In this document: piece after piece, positions 8,484 through 16,278 of the stretch | Layout of the letters: each line of letters starts with the position of its first letter | Numbering within the stretch: position 1 is the stretch's first letter | Assembly: GCF_009766005.1 (NCBI RefSeq) | Contig: NZ_LMUK01000021.1 | Coordinates: forward strand, 1 to 48,527 | Length of the DNA: 48,527 bases | DNA from: Bradyrhizobium sp. S69 | GTDB lineage: Bacteria; Pseudomonadota; Alphaproteobacteria; Rhizobiales; Xanthobacteraceae | Direction of reading: 5' to 3' | Program-made: the position numbers and the translations under genes | The notes under the pieces: model-generated | Told to the model about the DNA's origin: nothing | The model's database searches: none | What the model saw: only the letters and a program-made list of their open reading frames with translations

Positions 8484-9431
8484 CTACGCCGCCCGGCTGT
8501 AGCCGTCGTCGCCGACCAGGTGGACCTTGTTGCGGCCGGCGGCCTTCGCATCATAGAGCGCGATGTCGGCTTCGGCGAATAGTTCGGTGATCCGCCGCCG
8601 ATGCGGGCGGCCGACCAGAGCAACGCCGATCGAGGCGCCGACCTCGAGGCGAAGACCATTCCAGAACAACGGTCGGCTCAACATCGCGACGGTCTGCCGC
8701 AGCACATGCGCGATCCGGGCAGGGTTTGTCGGCGCGCGCAGGATGATCGCGAATTCGTCGCCGCCGAGCCGGGCGACCAGACCAGCCTTGTGAAAGGCTT
8801 GCCCCAGCCGCCGCGCGACCTCGCACAGGCACGCATCTCCGGCCGAATGGCCGAGCGTATCGTTGAGGTCCTTGAAACGATCGAGGTCGATCAGGACCAG
8901 TGCCGACGCGAAGCCATGATTCAGGCTGTCGCCGACGACCTCGCGATAACGGGCCTGGAAAACCGAGCGATTGGCGAGCCCGGTGAGCGAATCGGTTTCG
9001 GCCTGCCGCCGCAGGCACTCCATGGCTTGTCGGTCGGAGGTGATGTCCTGTTTGGCGCCGAAGATCCGCCTCGGCCGCCCGTTGTTTCCCTCCGTGTTGA
9101 TCGAGAGGCGCATCCAGCGCCTTTCGCCGCGCCAGGTCCTGATCTCGGTATCGAGCGTCACCGCGCGGCCGCTCCGGATCGCCTCGGCACGCGCGAGTTC
9201 CATGTTGCGCCGCGACTCCTCGACATAGAGATCGACGATGGTGGCGCGCCGCAGCGGGTTGCCGATCGGATAGCCGAAGATGTCGTGGACGCCCGGCGTC
9301 CAGGTCAGGCGCTCGGTCTCGAGGTCACATTCCCAGGCGCCGATGCGGGCGTGATTCAAGGCCTGGTCGTAGAGGCGCACGCGAACCGCATCCGACAGGG
9401 CCGCGGCCGCATGGTCTGCTTCATCTCTCAT
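8484..9431 (-). CDS. PAS-GGDEF diguanylate cyclase
   Basis: 315 residues from the ATG at 9431 (a TTG at 9488 would add 19 residues that include a WAKDAWAK repeat; neither start has a good ribosome site). Roughly the first 130 residues are a PAS/PAC sensor (ARIGAWECDLETERLTWTPG, then RRIFGAKQDITSDRQA). After a short helix comes the GGDEF domain with TDSLTGLANR, IDLDRFKDLND and an intact active-site RLGGDEFAI, so synthesis of cyclic di-GMP from GTP is expected. The inhibitory RxxD site normally five residues before GGDEF is absent (KAGL there). There are no membrane segments, so it is cytoplasmic. It is convergent with the ABC operon; no partner is evident. Confidence 0.92.
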   Translation of the reverse strand: MRDEADHAAAALSDAVRVRLYDQALNHARIGAWECDLETERLTWTPGVHDIFGYPIGNPLRRATIVDLYVEESRRNMELARAEAIRSGRAVTLDTEIRTWRGERRWMRLSINTEGNNGRPRRIFGAKQDITSDRQAMECLRRQAETDSLTGLANRSVFQARYREVVGDSLNHGFASALVLIDLDRFKDLNDTLGHSAGDACLCEVARRLGQAFHKAGLVARLGGDEFAIILRAPTNPARIAHVLRQTVAMLSRPLFWNGLRLEVGASIGVALVGRPHRRRITELFAEADIALYDAKAAGRNKVHLVGDDGYSRAA

Positions 9432-9516
9432 TGATGTTGCGGCAGCATTCCGGGATTTTGCCCATGCGTCCTTTGCCCATGTGTCCAAGGACTAACGTGT
9501 CTAAGAATTAGGGCTA

Positions 9517-9541
9517 GCGTGTTAACGAACTCTATATTTCG
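9517..9541 (+). repeat. left copy of a 25-base repeat flanking the class II aldolase gene
   Basis: A 25-base sequence beginning GCGTGTTAACGAACTC recurs at 10520-10544 with 21 of 25 identities, on the same strand, on the other side of the aldolase-family gene. It is followed at 9543-9570 by a hairpin with 9-base arms CAAGCGGCC / GGCCGCTTG. Confidence 0.45.
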
Positions 9542-9699
9542 GCAAGCGGCCGGCCGGCGGGGGCCGCTTGTATCGAGGACGGACGTCTGGGCTGGACTTT
9601 ATCCGCGGCGACGGCGCAAATCGTGGCCGACCTCGTGACGGCAGACAAGCCCGGCCACGCCGCCTAGACTACCCCGCGTCTTTTTGAAGGATCCAAGCC

Positions 9700-10500
9700 T
9701 TGGCCCACTCCATGCCCACGCAGAAGCCCGACGCCACCGTCGAGGTCATCTCCAATCGTCCACCGCTCGATGCTCCCGAAGTTATGAAGGCACGTATGGA
9801 TCTGGCCGCATGCTTCAGAATGGCGGCGAGATTGGGCCTGGAAGAGGGGATCTGTAACCATTTCTCCGTGTTGGTCCCAGGGTATGACGATCTCTTCATC
9901 GTCAATCCGTATGGAAAAGCTTTTGCCGAGATAACGGCCTCCAGTCTGCTCATCTGTGACTTTCACGGGCGGGTCGTCTCCGGCGACGGTTCGCCTGAGG
10001 CAACGGCGTTCTATATCCACGCGCGTGTCCATGATCGGCTGCCGAGAGCAAGAGCCGTTTTTCATACCCACATGCCATACGCAACGGCGCTATCCATGAC
10101 TGAAGGCGAGCCGCTTTTGTTTGCGGGCCAGACAGCGCTAAAGTTCTATGGCCGTACCGCAGTCGATAGCAACTATAGTGGCCTGGCGCTGGACAATGCA
10201 GAAGGAGACCGTATCGCAAGCAGTATCGGCGACGCGGATGTTCTCTTTATGAAGCACCACGGCGTTATGGTATTGGGCCGTAGCATTGCCGAAGCATGGG
10301 ACGATATCTATTACCTCGAGAGAGCCTGTCAGGTGCAAACGTTGGCGCTGTCGACCGGCCGTAAGGTCACGCCCGTGGCAACCAGTATCGCTGCCGCGGT
10401 AGCCAGGCAGATGCGTGACGGCGATGCTGAATCCGGTAGATTGCATTTGGAGTCTATCAAAAGGAGACTCGATATCGAGGAGCCGTCGTATCGAAGCTAA
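9700..10500 (+). CDS. class II aldolase/adducin family protein
   Basis: 266 residues. The metal-binding pattern of class II (zinc) aldolases is visible: GICNHFSVLVPG near residue 50, a central VFHTHMPYATAL (His-x-His) and KHHGVMVLG with the last histidine. The family includes fuculose-phosphate aldolase, ribulose-phosphate epimerase and decarboxylases; this longer adducin-like subgroup usually lacks an assigned substrate. The start is a TTG at 9700, chosen because GAAGG ends 9 bases before it; an ATG four codons later sits 21 bases from that site. The gene stands alone, flanked by two copies of a short repeat, and its codon use looks somewhat less GC-biased than its neighbours, which could mean acquisition. 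Confidence 0.88.
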   Translation: MAHSMPTQKPDATVEVISNRPPLDAPEVMKARMDLAACFRMAARLGLEEGICNHFSVLVPGYDDLFIVNPYGKAFAEITASSLLICDFHGRVVSGDGSPEATAFYIHARVHDRLPRARAVFHTHMPYATALSMTEGEPLLFAGQTALKFYGRTAVDSNYSGLALDNAEGDRIASSIGDADVLFMKHHGVMVLGRSIAEAWDDIYYLERACQVQTLALSTGRKVTPVATSIAAAVARQMRDGDAESGRLHLESIKRRLDIEEPSYRS

Positions 10501-10519
10501 CCGCGGATATTGTGCGCCG

Positions 10520-10544
10520 GCGTGTTAGCGAGCTCCATATTTCC
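10520..10544 (+). repeat. right copy of the 25-base repeat flanking the class II aldolase gene
   Basis: Begins GCGTGTTAGCGAGCTC and matches 9517-9541 at 21 of 25 positions in the same orientation. It lies 20 bases after the aldolase stop codon. Confidence 0.45.
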
Positions 10545-10569
10545 GAGCGCGGCCACCAGCGTCATCCTT

Positions 10570-10674
10570 TAGAGCGTTTTCGAGCGAAGTGGATACCGGT
10601 TCGCGTCAAGAAAACGCGTCAAAACAAGAGTCTAGAGCCCGGTTCTGATTCCATCAGAACCGAAGAGGCTCTAG
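10570..10674. repeat. intergenic repeat with two-part hairpin (Bradyrhizobium type)
   Basis: Begins AGAGCGTTTTCGAGCGAAG and ends in a strong hairpin: outer stem CTAGAGCC (10632-10639) with GGCTCTAG (10667-10674), inner stem CGGTTCTGAT (10640-10649) with ATCAGAACCG (10653-10662), loop of 3 and an AAGA bulge. From memory this sequence family is dispersed in many copies in Bradyrhizobium-group genomes. It lies between two convergent genes and may act as a terminator. Confidence 0.8.
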
Positions 10675-10760
10675 GAGGAGGCGGCACGCAGTCGAACCGG
10701 CCGCGACCGCAGCCTGCCGGCGAGCAGATCGACATTCAATCGGTTGCCCGGCCGTTTCGC

Positions 10761-11357
10761 CTAATCCTGTTCGCCGAGCGTTTGACGATAGGTTTTGCCG
10801 TACGGATAGAACTGTTCCTTGCGGCCCTGCTGCCAGGCCGCCTTGAGTTCGGGCGTGGTGATGTCCCAATCCGGCCGGCACTTCCTGCTGACGGCGCGCA
10901 GGTCCTGGCGCAGCTCTTCCATGGTCGGCCGCCCGAAGAACCAGTAGCCATTGTAGATCTTGTAAATGACAAGGCCGGGCTCCAGCACGATCACATGCGG
11001 GATCATGGGATTGTGGAGGGGATCTGTGTATTCGGCGATGTCGAGATCCTTCTGAACAACGCGCCGGGGATCGGACAGGAACGGCCAGTGGGCGCCTATT
11101 CCGCTGCGATTTTCGCTGGTCTCGGTGATATTGTCGGTGCTGATCGTGACCAGCCGGCAATAGCCGACCTCCATCTCGCGATGCAGTTGCAACAGCCCTT
11201 CTGCCTGACGGCGATCTTTCGGGCAGAACCCGCCGCGGCTCAGGACGAGCACCATCGGCTGCTCTTGCTGCAGCTCGGAGAGCTTTCGATGCTTCGTCGT
11301 ATGGTCGGCCAGTTCATAGTCGGGAAAAATAACTCCCGGCGCCATATCGGATCGCAT
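10761..11357 (-). CDS. peroxiredoxin-like (AhpC/TSA, redoxin domain) protein
   Basis: 198 residues from the ATG at 11357, which has GGAGGA 6 bases upstream. The thioredoxin-fold core is recognisable: FPDYELADHTTKHRKLSEL, a hydrophobic strand, then RGGFCPKDRR with the probable peroxidatic Cys45, LVTISTDN, and PHVIVLEPGLVIYKIYNGYWFFGRP. In the related Prx-like group the motif is usually CPxC; here the second cysteine is Asp (CPKD), so it may work as a 1-Cys enzyme or recruit another cysteine (VGYC or SRKC). A cytoplasmic thiol peroxidase or redox role is likely. It is divergent from an NAD(P)H-dependent FMN reductase across 171 bases, suggesting a shared redox stimulus. Confidence 0.85.
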   Translation of the reverse strand: MRSDMAPGVIFPDYELADHTTKHRKLSELQQEQPMVLVLSRGGFCPKDRRQAEGLLQLHREMEVGYCRLVTISTDNITETSENRSGIGAHWPFLSDPRRVVQKDLDIAEYTDPLHNPMIPHVIVLEPGLVIYKIYNGYWFFGRPTMEELRQDLRAVSRKCRPDWDITTPELKAAWQQGRKEQFYPYGKTYRQTLGEQD

Positions 11358-11528
11358 GTGAAGTCCTCCATGTGTGAGCTGGTTCGTGGGGGCGGGCATA
11401 TCTTTGCAACTGGCAACGGTGCACATAAGATGGTGCGGCAAGTTTCGTCTGGCCGAACCGCGTGAAGCAGGCGGGCGCGACAGTTTCGTTTTGGGCGCTG
11501 CCAGCGTGTGGCCGCCGAGGAAACCGCC

Positions 11529-12119
11529 ATGAGCCATCAAATCCTGGTTTTTTACGGCTCATATCGGTCCGACCGGATGGGCATCCGCCTCGCTGAATTC
11601 GTGGTCGAGCGGTTGCGGCGCCGAGGCGAGGCGGTCGAACTGATCGACGCCAAGGCGGTCAACCTCCCGATGCTCGATCGAATGTACAAGGAATATCCTC
11701 CGGGAGAAGCCCCCGAGCAACTGGCGCAATTGGCTGGCAAGATTCGCGATGCGGACGGCTTCGTATTCGTCACCGGCGAATATAATTGGGGTATTCAGCC
11801 CGGGCTGAAAAACCTGACGGATCATTTTCTGGAGGAATGGTTCTGGCGGCCGGCCGCGATTGCGAGCTATTCGGCCGGACGTTTGTCCGGCGCACGGGCC
11901 TCGACCGCCTGGCACGGCACGCTCTCCGAGATGGGAATGGTGGTGGTTTCAAGCACGATTGCCGTTGGTGGCATCGGACATGCCCTCACGGCCGATGGTG
12001 CGCCCATCGGCGAGGCCGGCAAGGCTCTCGAAGCGGCGTTCCCGCGCTTCGCCGACGATCTGATGTGGTGGGTCGAAGCGGCCAGCATGCAGCGACAGCG
12101 CAAGAAGCCGCCGTATTGA
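11529..12119 (+). CDS. NADPH-dependent FMN reductase family protein
   Basis: 196 residues with a flavodoxin-like fold: ILVFYGSYRSDRMGIRLAEF (phosphate-binding first loop), ADGFVFVTGEYNWGIQPGLKNLTD (the GEYN motif that binds the flavin ring), and a final amphipathic helix. This is the NADPH_dep_FMN_red family of quinone/azo/chromate reductases acting in the cytoplasm. The ATG at 11529 is preceded by GAGGAA at 7 bases, so I prefer it to the GTG at 11508. It is divergent from a peroxiredoxin-like gene and convergent with UPF0158, separated by a hairpin. The physiological acceptor is unknown. Confidence 0.92.
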   Translation: MSHQILVFYGSYRSDRMGIRLAEFVVERLRRRGEAVELIDAKAVNLPMLDRMYKEYPPGEAPEQLAQLAGKIRDADGFVFVTGEYNWGIQPGLKNLTDHFLEEWFWRPAAIASYSAGRLSGARASTAWHGTLSEMGMVVVSSTIAVGGIGHALTADGAPIGEAGKALEAAFPRFADDLMWWVEAASMQRQRKKPPY

Positions 12120-12130
12120 CCGCCAGATGT

Positions 12131-12152
12131 CGCGAGGCTGAGAGGCCTCGCG
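12131..12152. terminator. hairpin between convergent genes
   Basis: Perfect 8-base-pair inverted repeat CGCGAGGC / GCCTCGCG with a 6-base loop, 11 bases after the FMN reductase stop and 9 bases beyond the UPF0158 stop on the other strand. Its place suggests a bidirectional terminator, but there is no T-tract. Confidence 0.45.
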
Positions 12153-12161
12153 CGGCAGCTA

Positions 12162-12593
12162 TCAGTCCGTCACAATGATGGAATTGAGCTCGCACCAATC
12201 GCGTAACGCGCGTTCCGTCGCCTTGGCTTCGAACGCGTACCAGAGTTCGAGGACGTTGCGCCTTGTCACCAGCGCCCGGAATTTCCGGTAGGCGCCGCTC
12301 TTGTTGAAGATGTAGCGAACCTCGTCAAAATCGTCCGGCAGATATTCGCGTGCAAAGTCCAGCACCAGTGGCTTGCCGAGACCGAGCTCTCGTTTGTTCG
12401 GGATCGTCAGATATTTTTCCTCATCCTCGATGTCGTCCGGCAGCTCATCATTCAGTTCGTCGAAGTCGGAATAGTCGGAGTGCCAGTATACCTTGCCGGT
12501 CCGCCGGCAGAGAAAGGCGCGATTCTCGCCGAAGTCGCCACGCGTGTCGGCGAAATCGAAAGCCTCTTGGATGTCTTTGAAGCTCGCAGGCAT
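12162..12593 (-). CDS. UPF0158 family protein
   Basis: 143 residues, acidic N-terminal part, beginning with a helix FKDIQEAFDFADTRG and containing DIEDEEKYLTIPNKRELGLG, then LVLDFAREYLPDDFDEVRYIF and a C-terminal KATERALRDWCELNSI helix. This pattern (a regulatory-looking acidic domain with IPxKxELxLG) is characteristic of the UPF0158 family, whose role is not known. The ATG at 12593 has GAGGG about 9 bases upstream and lies 17 bases after the hydratase gene, so it is probably the last gene of a LysR-hydratase-UPF0158 minus-strand unit. I see no catalytic motif. Confidence 0.8.
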   Translation of the reverse strand: MPASFKDIQEAFDFADTRGDFGENRAFLCRRTGKVYWHSDYSDFDELNDELPDDIEDEEKYLTIPNKRELGLGKPLVLDFAREYLPDDFDEVRYIFNKSGAYRKFRALVTRRNVLELWYAFEAKATERALRDWCELNSIIVTD

Positions 12594-12610
12594 TGCAGTC
12601 GCCCTCAAGA

Positions 12611-13396
12611 TCACCGCACGATGACGCTGACATCTCCGATCCCATCCATTGAGAATCCGTAAGCCGCGTCCTCGGTGGGAAAGATGGTCTTCATCACGCT
12701 TCCGGTCATCACGATCTGTCCGGCCTTGAGGCTTTCGCCCGTCGCGGCGAGATGCGCGGCAAGCCACGCCACCGAATTGAAGGGGTGGCCGAGGATATCG
12801 CGGCCATGGCCTTCGCCAATCGCCGCGCCGTCCTGCGTCGCCTTGCCGAGCACGTTCGCGAGGTCCGGCCACGGCGTGACCAGTTCCGAAAGCACGATAC
12901 CGCCGTTCCAGGAATTATCCGCCAGCAGCGCGAGCACGTCGAGGCCGGTGTAATCCGCGGCGCGATCGTCGACCAGTTCGATCGCGGCGCAAACGCCGCC
13001 GATATAGGGCGCGATCATCTCGGCCGTCATCGGCGACACATTTGCCGGCACGTCCGATTTGATGCGGACGGCGATTTCGAATTCGAGGCCGAGCCGCCCG
13101 AATGCGGCACGGCGGATGGTCGCTCCCGATCGATGCTCGCGTTTGGCCAGAACCACGCCGGCGATCGGATGATCGATGCCGCAGAATTTCTGCATCGGCT
13201 CAGAGGTCAGTCCGACCTTGTAGCCGATGGGGTCGCCGTGCTCGGCGCGGAGCAGCCCGACAAATTGGCGCTGGATGTCGTAGGCATCGGCGATGGTGGC
13301 GGGCCCTTGCGCCCGGTCGAATGGCCGAAACTGCGTGTTCGCGTTGTGCTCGGCGAGCAGCATTTCGGCCGCGTGTCGCGCCGCGGTCTCTTGCAT
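12611..13396 (-). CDS. 2-keto-4-pentenoate hydratase-like protein (FAH superfamily)
   Basis: 261 residues, the normal length of MhpD/XylJ-type hydratases and 4-oxalocrotonate decarboxylases. The C-terminal FAH fold is evident: LGLEFEIAVRI (metal-binding acidic pair), a central CAAIELVDDR, and SVAWLAAHLAATGESLKAGQIVMTGS near the end. These cytoplasmic enzymes act on 2-oxo-4-enoates from meta-cleavage or related pathways with a divalent metal. The ATG at 13396 follows GGGAG at a good distance; an upstream ATG at 13423 has none. The gene is 76 bases downstream of the LysR gene on the same strand. No dioxygenase or aldolase of a complete meta-cleavage pathway is nearby, so its substrate here is open. 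Confidence 0.9.
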   Translation of the reverse strand: MQETAARHAAEMLLAEHNANTQFRPFDRAQGPATIADAYDIQRQFVGLLRAEHGDPIGYKVGLTSEPMQKFCGIDHPIAGVVLAKREHRSGATIRRAAFGRLGLEFEIAVRIKSDVPANVSPMTAEMIAPYIGGVCAAIELVDDRAADYTGLDVLALLADNSWNGGIVLSELVTPWPDLANVLGKATQDGAAIGEGHGRDILGHPFNSVAWLAAHLAATGESLKAGQIVMTGSVMKTIFPTEDAAYGFSMDGIGDVSVIVR

Positions 13397-13472
13397 TGTT
13401 CTCTCCCGTTTTTTTGAAACCATATCCGTTTGGTGGCAACTACAATAGTCTTGTGGCGACGACAGCTTTACC

Positions 13473-14360
13473 TCAAGCCTGTTCCGCGGCGAGCTGACCG
13501 GTGATCCAGCGTTTGAACTGGCGTACCTTGGCGGGCACCCGGGCGCGATCCGGCGTGATCAGGTAAAAGCCGTCGCCGGCATCGACGGTGTGCTCGAACG
13601 GTTTGATCAGGTTGCCCTTGCGCAGATCGTTTTCGACGAAGCCGCGCCGTCCCAGCACGATGCCAAGGCCATCGAGCGCGGCGCTGAAGGCAAGATCGGT
13701 GCTGGTAAAGGTGATGCGCCGCGCCAGCGCCAGCGATCCGGCGCCCGCATGCTTCGACCACTGGTCCCATTGATCGAGCCCAGCGGAAGTTTCCAGCAGC
13801 GTGTGCTGTTCGAGGTCGGCCGGCGCGCGCAGCGGCGGCGCTGACTTCAAATAAGACGGGCTTGCCACCGGCATCAGCACCCGCCGCAGCAACAGCTCTG
13901 CGCCCATCGAATTCCAGCTGCCCTTGCCGAGCATGATCGCGACGTCGAACTCGCTCGGCAGCGGCTCGTCGGGGCGCACCGTCGTGATCAGCACCTCCTG
14001 ATCGGGAAACTGCAAATGAAAGTCCGGCAGCCGCGGCAGCAGCCAGAGCCGGATGAAAAAACGCGAGCCCCAGATGTGCAGCGGTTGGCTGCCGCGGTCG
14101 ACGCTGATGGCGCGGGTGCCGCTTTCGAGCTTGGCGAAGGCCTCGTTGACGTAACCGAGATAGAGCCTTCCCGCCGCGGTGATCCGCACTTCGTTGCCGA
14201 CCCGCGCGAACAGGTCGATGCCGAGGTGCTGCTCCAGATTCTTGATCTGCCGGCTGATCGCGCCGGGCGTGACATTGAGTTCGGCCGCCGCCCTGGAGAA
14301 ATTCTCCAGCCGGCCGGCGGCCTCGAAGGCCCTGATGGCGTTCAGCGGTGGCAGCGACAT
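13473..14360 (-). CDS. LysR family transcriptional regulator (GcvA-like)
   Basis: 295 residues. The N-terminal winged helix-turn-helix reads LNAIRAFEAAGRLENFSRAAAELNVTPGAISRQIKNLE, typical of the GcvA/AmpR branch. The remainder is a type-2 periplasmic-binding-like effector domain (LRAPADLEQHTLLET, GLGIVLGRRGFVENDLRKGNL). I use the ATG at 14360; a TTG at 14402 is also open. It diverges from the metallo-beta-lactamase-fold pair beginning near 14477 with about 115 bases between, the usual LysR layout, so it probably controls that operon; the hydratase lies downstream on its own strand. Confidence 0.93.
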   Translation of the reverse strand: MSLPPLNAIRAFEAAGRLENFSRAAAELNVTPGAISRQIKNLEQHLGIDLFARVGNEVRITAAGRLYLGYVNEAFAKLESGTRAISVDRGSQPLHIWGSRFFIRLWLLPRLPDFHLQFPDQEVLITTVRPDEPLPSEFDVAIMLGKGSWNSMGAELLLRRVLMPVASPSYLKSAPPLRAPADLEQHTLLETSAGLDQWDQWSKHAGAGSLALARRITFTSTDLAFSAALDGLGIVLGRRGFVENDLRKGNLIKPFEHTVDAGDGFYLITPDRARVPAKVRQFKRWITGQLAAEQA

Positions 14361-14476
14361 CAGTTGGCCTGACTGTGCATTTTTCTCACAATGGTTAGAC
14401 AATAACTCGTTTGACCCGGCAAGGGGCCGCTCGTCTGATCGGCGCGCTCAGTGATGCGCTGCGGAAGGACAGGCCT

Positions 14477-15403
14477 TTGAATCTACAGACAAAACCACAG
14501 GCCGCGCGGCCGGTCTTTCCGGTTGGCCGCAGCACCATCGAAAAGAGCCATATCGAGACCATCGCGGACGGCAAGCTCTACGCGCTTCAGAATGTGCTGG
14601 AGCTCGACGGCCGGGTCAGCGCCTATCCCGCCAACGCGCGCGGCTATTCGGTCTCCAACTGCTATCTGATCAAACAGGGCGATCGCGCGCTGTTGCTCGA
14701 CAGCGGCCTGTCCGCGCACGAAGCCTCGATCATCGCGCAGATCCGCACGCTGACGACACCGGACACGCTGCTGTCAGTGTTTCCACTACGCATCAACGAA
14801 TACATGTCGGTCTGCAACGTCGAGGCGATCGCGCAGAACTTCAATGTCGAGCAGTGTTACTCCGGCAATCCGGACGCAGCGTTATGGGTCGATTTCGGCC
14901 GCCGCTCGGATGCCAATGATGGCCGTCCTTACTCGCTCAAGACCACATTGGTGTCGCGCGCCGAAACCCTGCGCGTCGGCGACGCCAGGCCGATCGACGT
15001 GTTCCAGGCGCCGATCCGCCTGATCAACACCCGCTGGATGTTCGACCAGGACACCCGGACCTTGTTCACGTCGGACAGCTTCTCGCACGAATGGAGCGAC
15101 AATCCGGACGGTCCGTGGTCGATCTCGGCGGAGGAGTGCAACACGACGGCCGACCACGTCCGCAGCTTCCTGCTCAACACCCGCTATTGGTGGATGGAAG
15201 GCGGCAAGACCACCGAACTGCGCCGCAAGCTCGCTGCCGTATTCGACAAATATCCGATCGAGACCATCGCGCCGGGGTATGGCCGCGTACTGCGCGGCCG
15301 CGCGCTGGTCGAGCGGCAATACAAGATGTTCGACGAGGTCCTGGCGCGGCTCGACCAGAGCGTGATCGCGCCCCGATATGTCGACCGCGACGAGGTGAGG
15401 TGA
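14477..15403 (+). CDS. metallo-beta-lactamase-fold protein lacking the canonical metal motif
   Basis: 308 residues from a TTG at 14477, which has GGAAGGA 7 bases upstream; another TTG at 14411 is possible. The fold is recognisable from SNCYLIKQGDRALLLDSGLS (strands and the conserved Asp) and TLFTSDSFSHEW. Where the HxHxDH motif should follow the second strand the sequence is VFPLRINEYMSVCNV, without any histidine, and the late His-Gly is replaced by APGYG. So the usual di-metal hydrolase site is absent: it may be structural, use other ligands, or pair with the next gene product, another MBL-fold protein starting 3 bases after this stop. Cytoplasmic; no signal peptide. Confidence 0.82.
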   Translation: MNLQTKPQAARPVFPVGRSTIEKSHIETIADGKLYALQNVLELDGRVSAYPANARGYSVSNCYLIKQGDRALLLDSGLSAHEASIIAQIRTLTTPDTLLSVFPLRINEYMSVCNVEAIAQNFNVEQCYSGNPDAALWVDFGRRSDANDGRPYSLKTTLVSRAETLRVGDARPIDVFQAPIRLINTRWMFDQDTRTLFTSDSFSHEWSDNPDGPWSISAEECNTTADHVRSFLLNTRYWWMEGGKTTELRRKLAAVFDKYPIETIAPGYGRVLRGRALVERQYKMFDEVLARLDQSVIAPRYVDRDEVR

Positions 15404-15406
15404 GCG

Positions 15407-16222
15407 ATGCCCAATTCCGCAAAACCGATGCCGCGCGAACTGGCCGACGGCGTATTCTGGCTCGGCGACTGCCTGGAGCAGCGCGCCAAGGGCAAGATCT
15501 ATCACAGCTACAACGCGGCCTTCCTGCTGTGCGGCACCGAGGCCTCAATGCTGATCGAAACCGGGCATCCCAAGGATTTCCCGATCATCGAGCGGCAGCT
15601 CAGGGGTCTGTTGGCGGGCCGGGCGCCGCTGAAATATCTGTTCGTCACCCATCAGGAGACGCCGCATTCCGGCGGGCTCGGCCGCGTGCTGGCGCGTTAT
15701 CCGGAAGCTATTCTTTGCGGCGACATGAGCGACTATCACCTCGCCTTTCCGCAATTCGCCGACCGCATGTTGCCGATGATCTCGGGCGACGAGATCGATC
15801 TCGGCGGGCGTACATTTGTCGCGGTCGAGCCGGTGATCCGCGACCTGCGCACCACGTGGTGGGGTTTTGACAGTAAAGAGCGCGTGCTGTTTCCGGGCGA
15901 TGGCTTTGCCTACAGCCATTATCACGAGGACGGCCATTGCGGCCTGCTCGCCGAGGAAGCGATCTCGCTCGATCTCGCCGATGTCTCGGCGGTGTTCGCC
16001 GACCGCGCGCTGTTCTGGACCAAGTTCACCGACATGAAGCTCTATGTCGATCGCCTGCAATGGCTGTGCGACCGGCTCGACGTCAAAGCGATCGCGCCGA
16101 CCCATGGCCTGCCGATATTGAACGTGCCGAAGACCATGCCGAGGCTTCAGGAGGGACTGCTCTACGGCAGCTCGGTGCCGGAGTCCGGTACCGAAACCGG
16201 CCTTGCGCCCGCCAAGGTCTGA
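15407..16222 (+). CDS. metallo-beta-lactamase-fold protein with altered metal site (ODP-like)
   Basis: 271 residues with a clear MBL core: HSYNAAFLLCGTEASMLIETG, then LKYLFVTHQETPHSGGLGRVL, LFPGDGFAYSHYHED and IAPTHGLP. The metal motif reads HQETPH (His82, Glu84, Pro86, His87) in place of HxHxDH. The HxE start recalls the diiron, oxygen-binding branch (flavodiiron-type HxExD), but the Asp is Pro. The bridging Asp of GDGF and the final His of PTHG are present, so a metal could still bind. It is 3 bases downstream of a paralogue with a more eroded site and upstream of a Bug-type binding protein, so the three are probably one operon under the LysR gene. Substrate unknown. Confidence 0.88.
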   Translation: MPNSAKPMPRELADGVFWLGDCLEQRAKGKIYHSYNAAFLLCGTEASMLIETGHPKDFPIIERQLRGLLAGRAPLKYLFVTHQETPHSGGLGRVLARYPEAILCGDMSDYHLAFPQFADRMLPMISGDEIDLGGRTFVAVEPVIRDLRTTWWGFDSKERVLFPGDGFAYSHYHEDGHCGLLAEEAISLDLADVSAVFADRALFWTKFTDMKLYVDRLQWLCDRLDVKAIAPTHGLPILNVPKTMPRLQEGLLYGSSVPESGTETGLAPAKV

Positions 16223-16278
16223 CGACGCGCACGAATAATAAAAGTCGCGACCATAAAAGCCAAAAGGGAGAGCGACCC

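Noticed and set aside
9517..10544. Insertion sequence around the class II aldolase gene
   Set aside because: The flanking copies are direct rather than inverted, imperfect, and no transposase is present.
12611..14360. Complete meta-cleavage pathway
   Set aside because: Only the hydratase-like gene and a LysR regulator are present; no ring-cleaving dioxygenase, aldolase or acetaldehyde dehydrogenase nearby.
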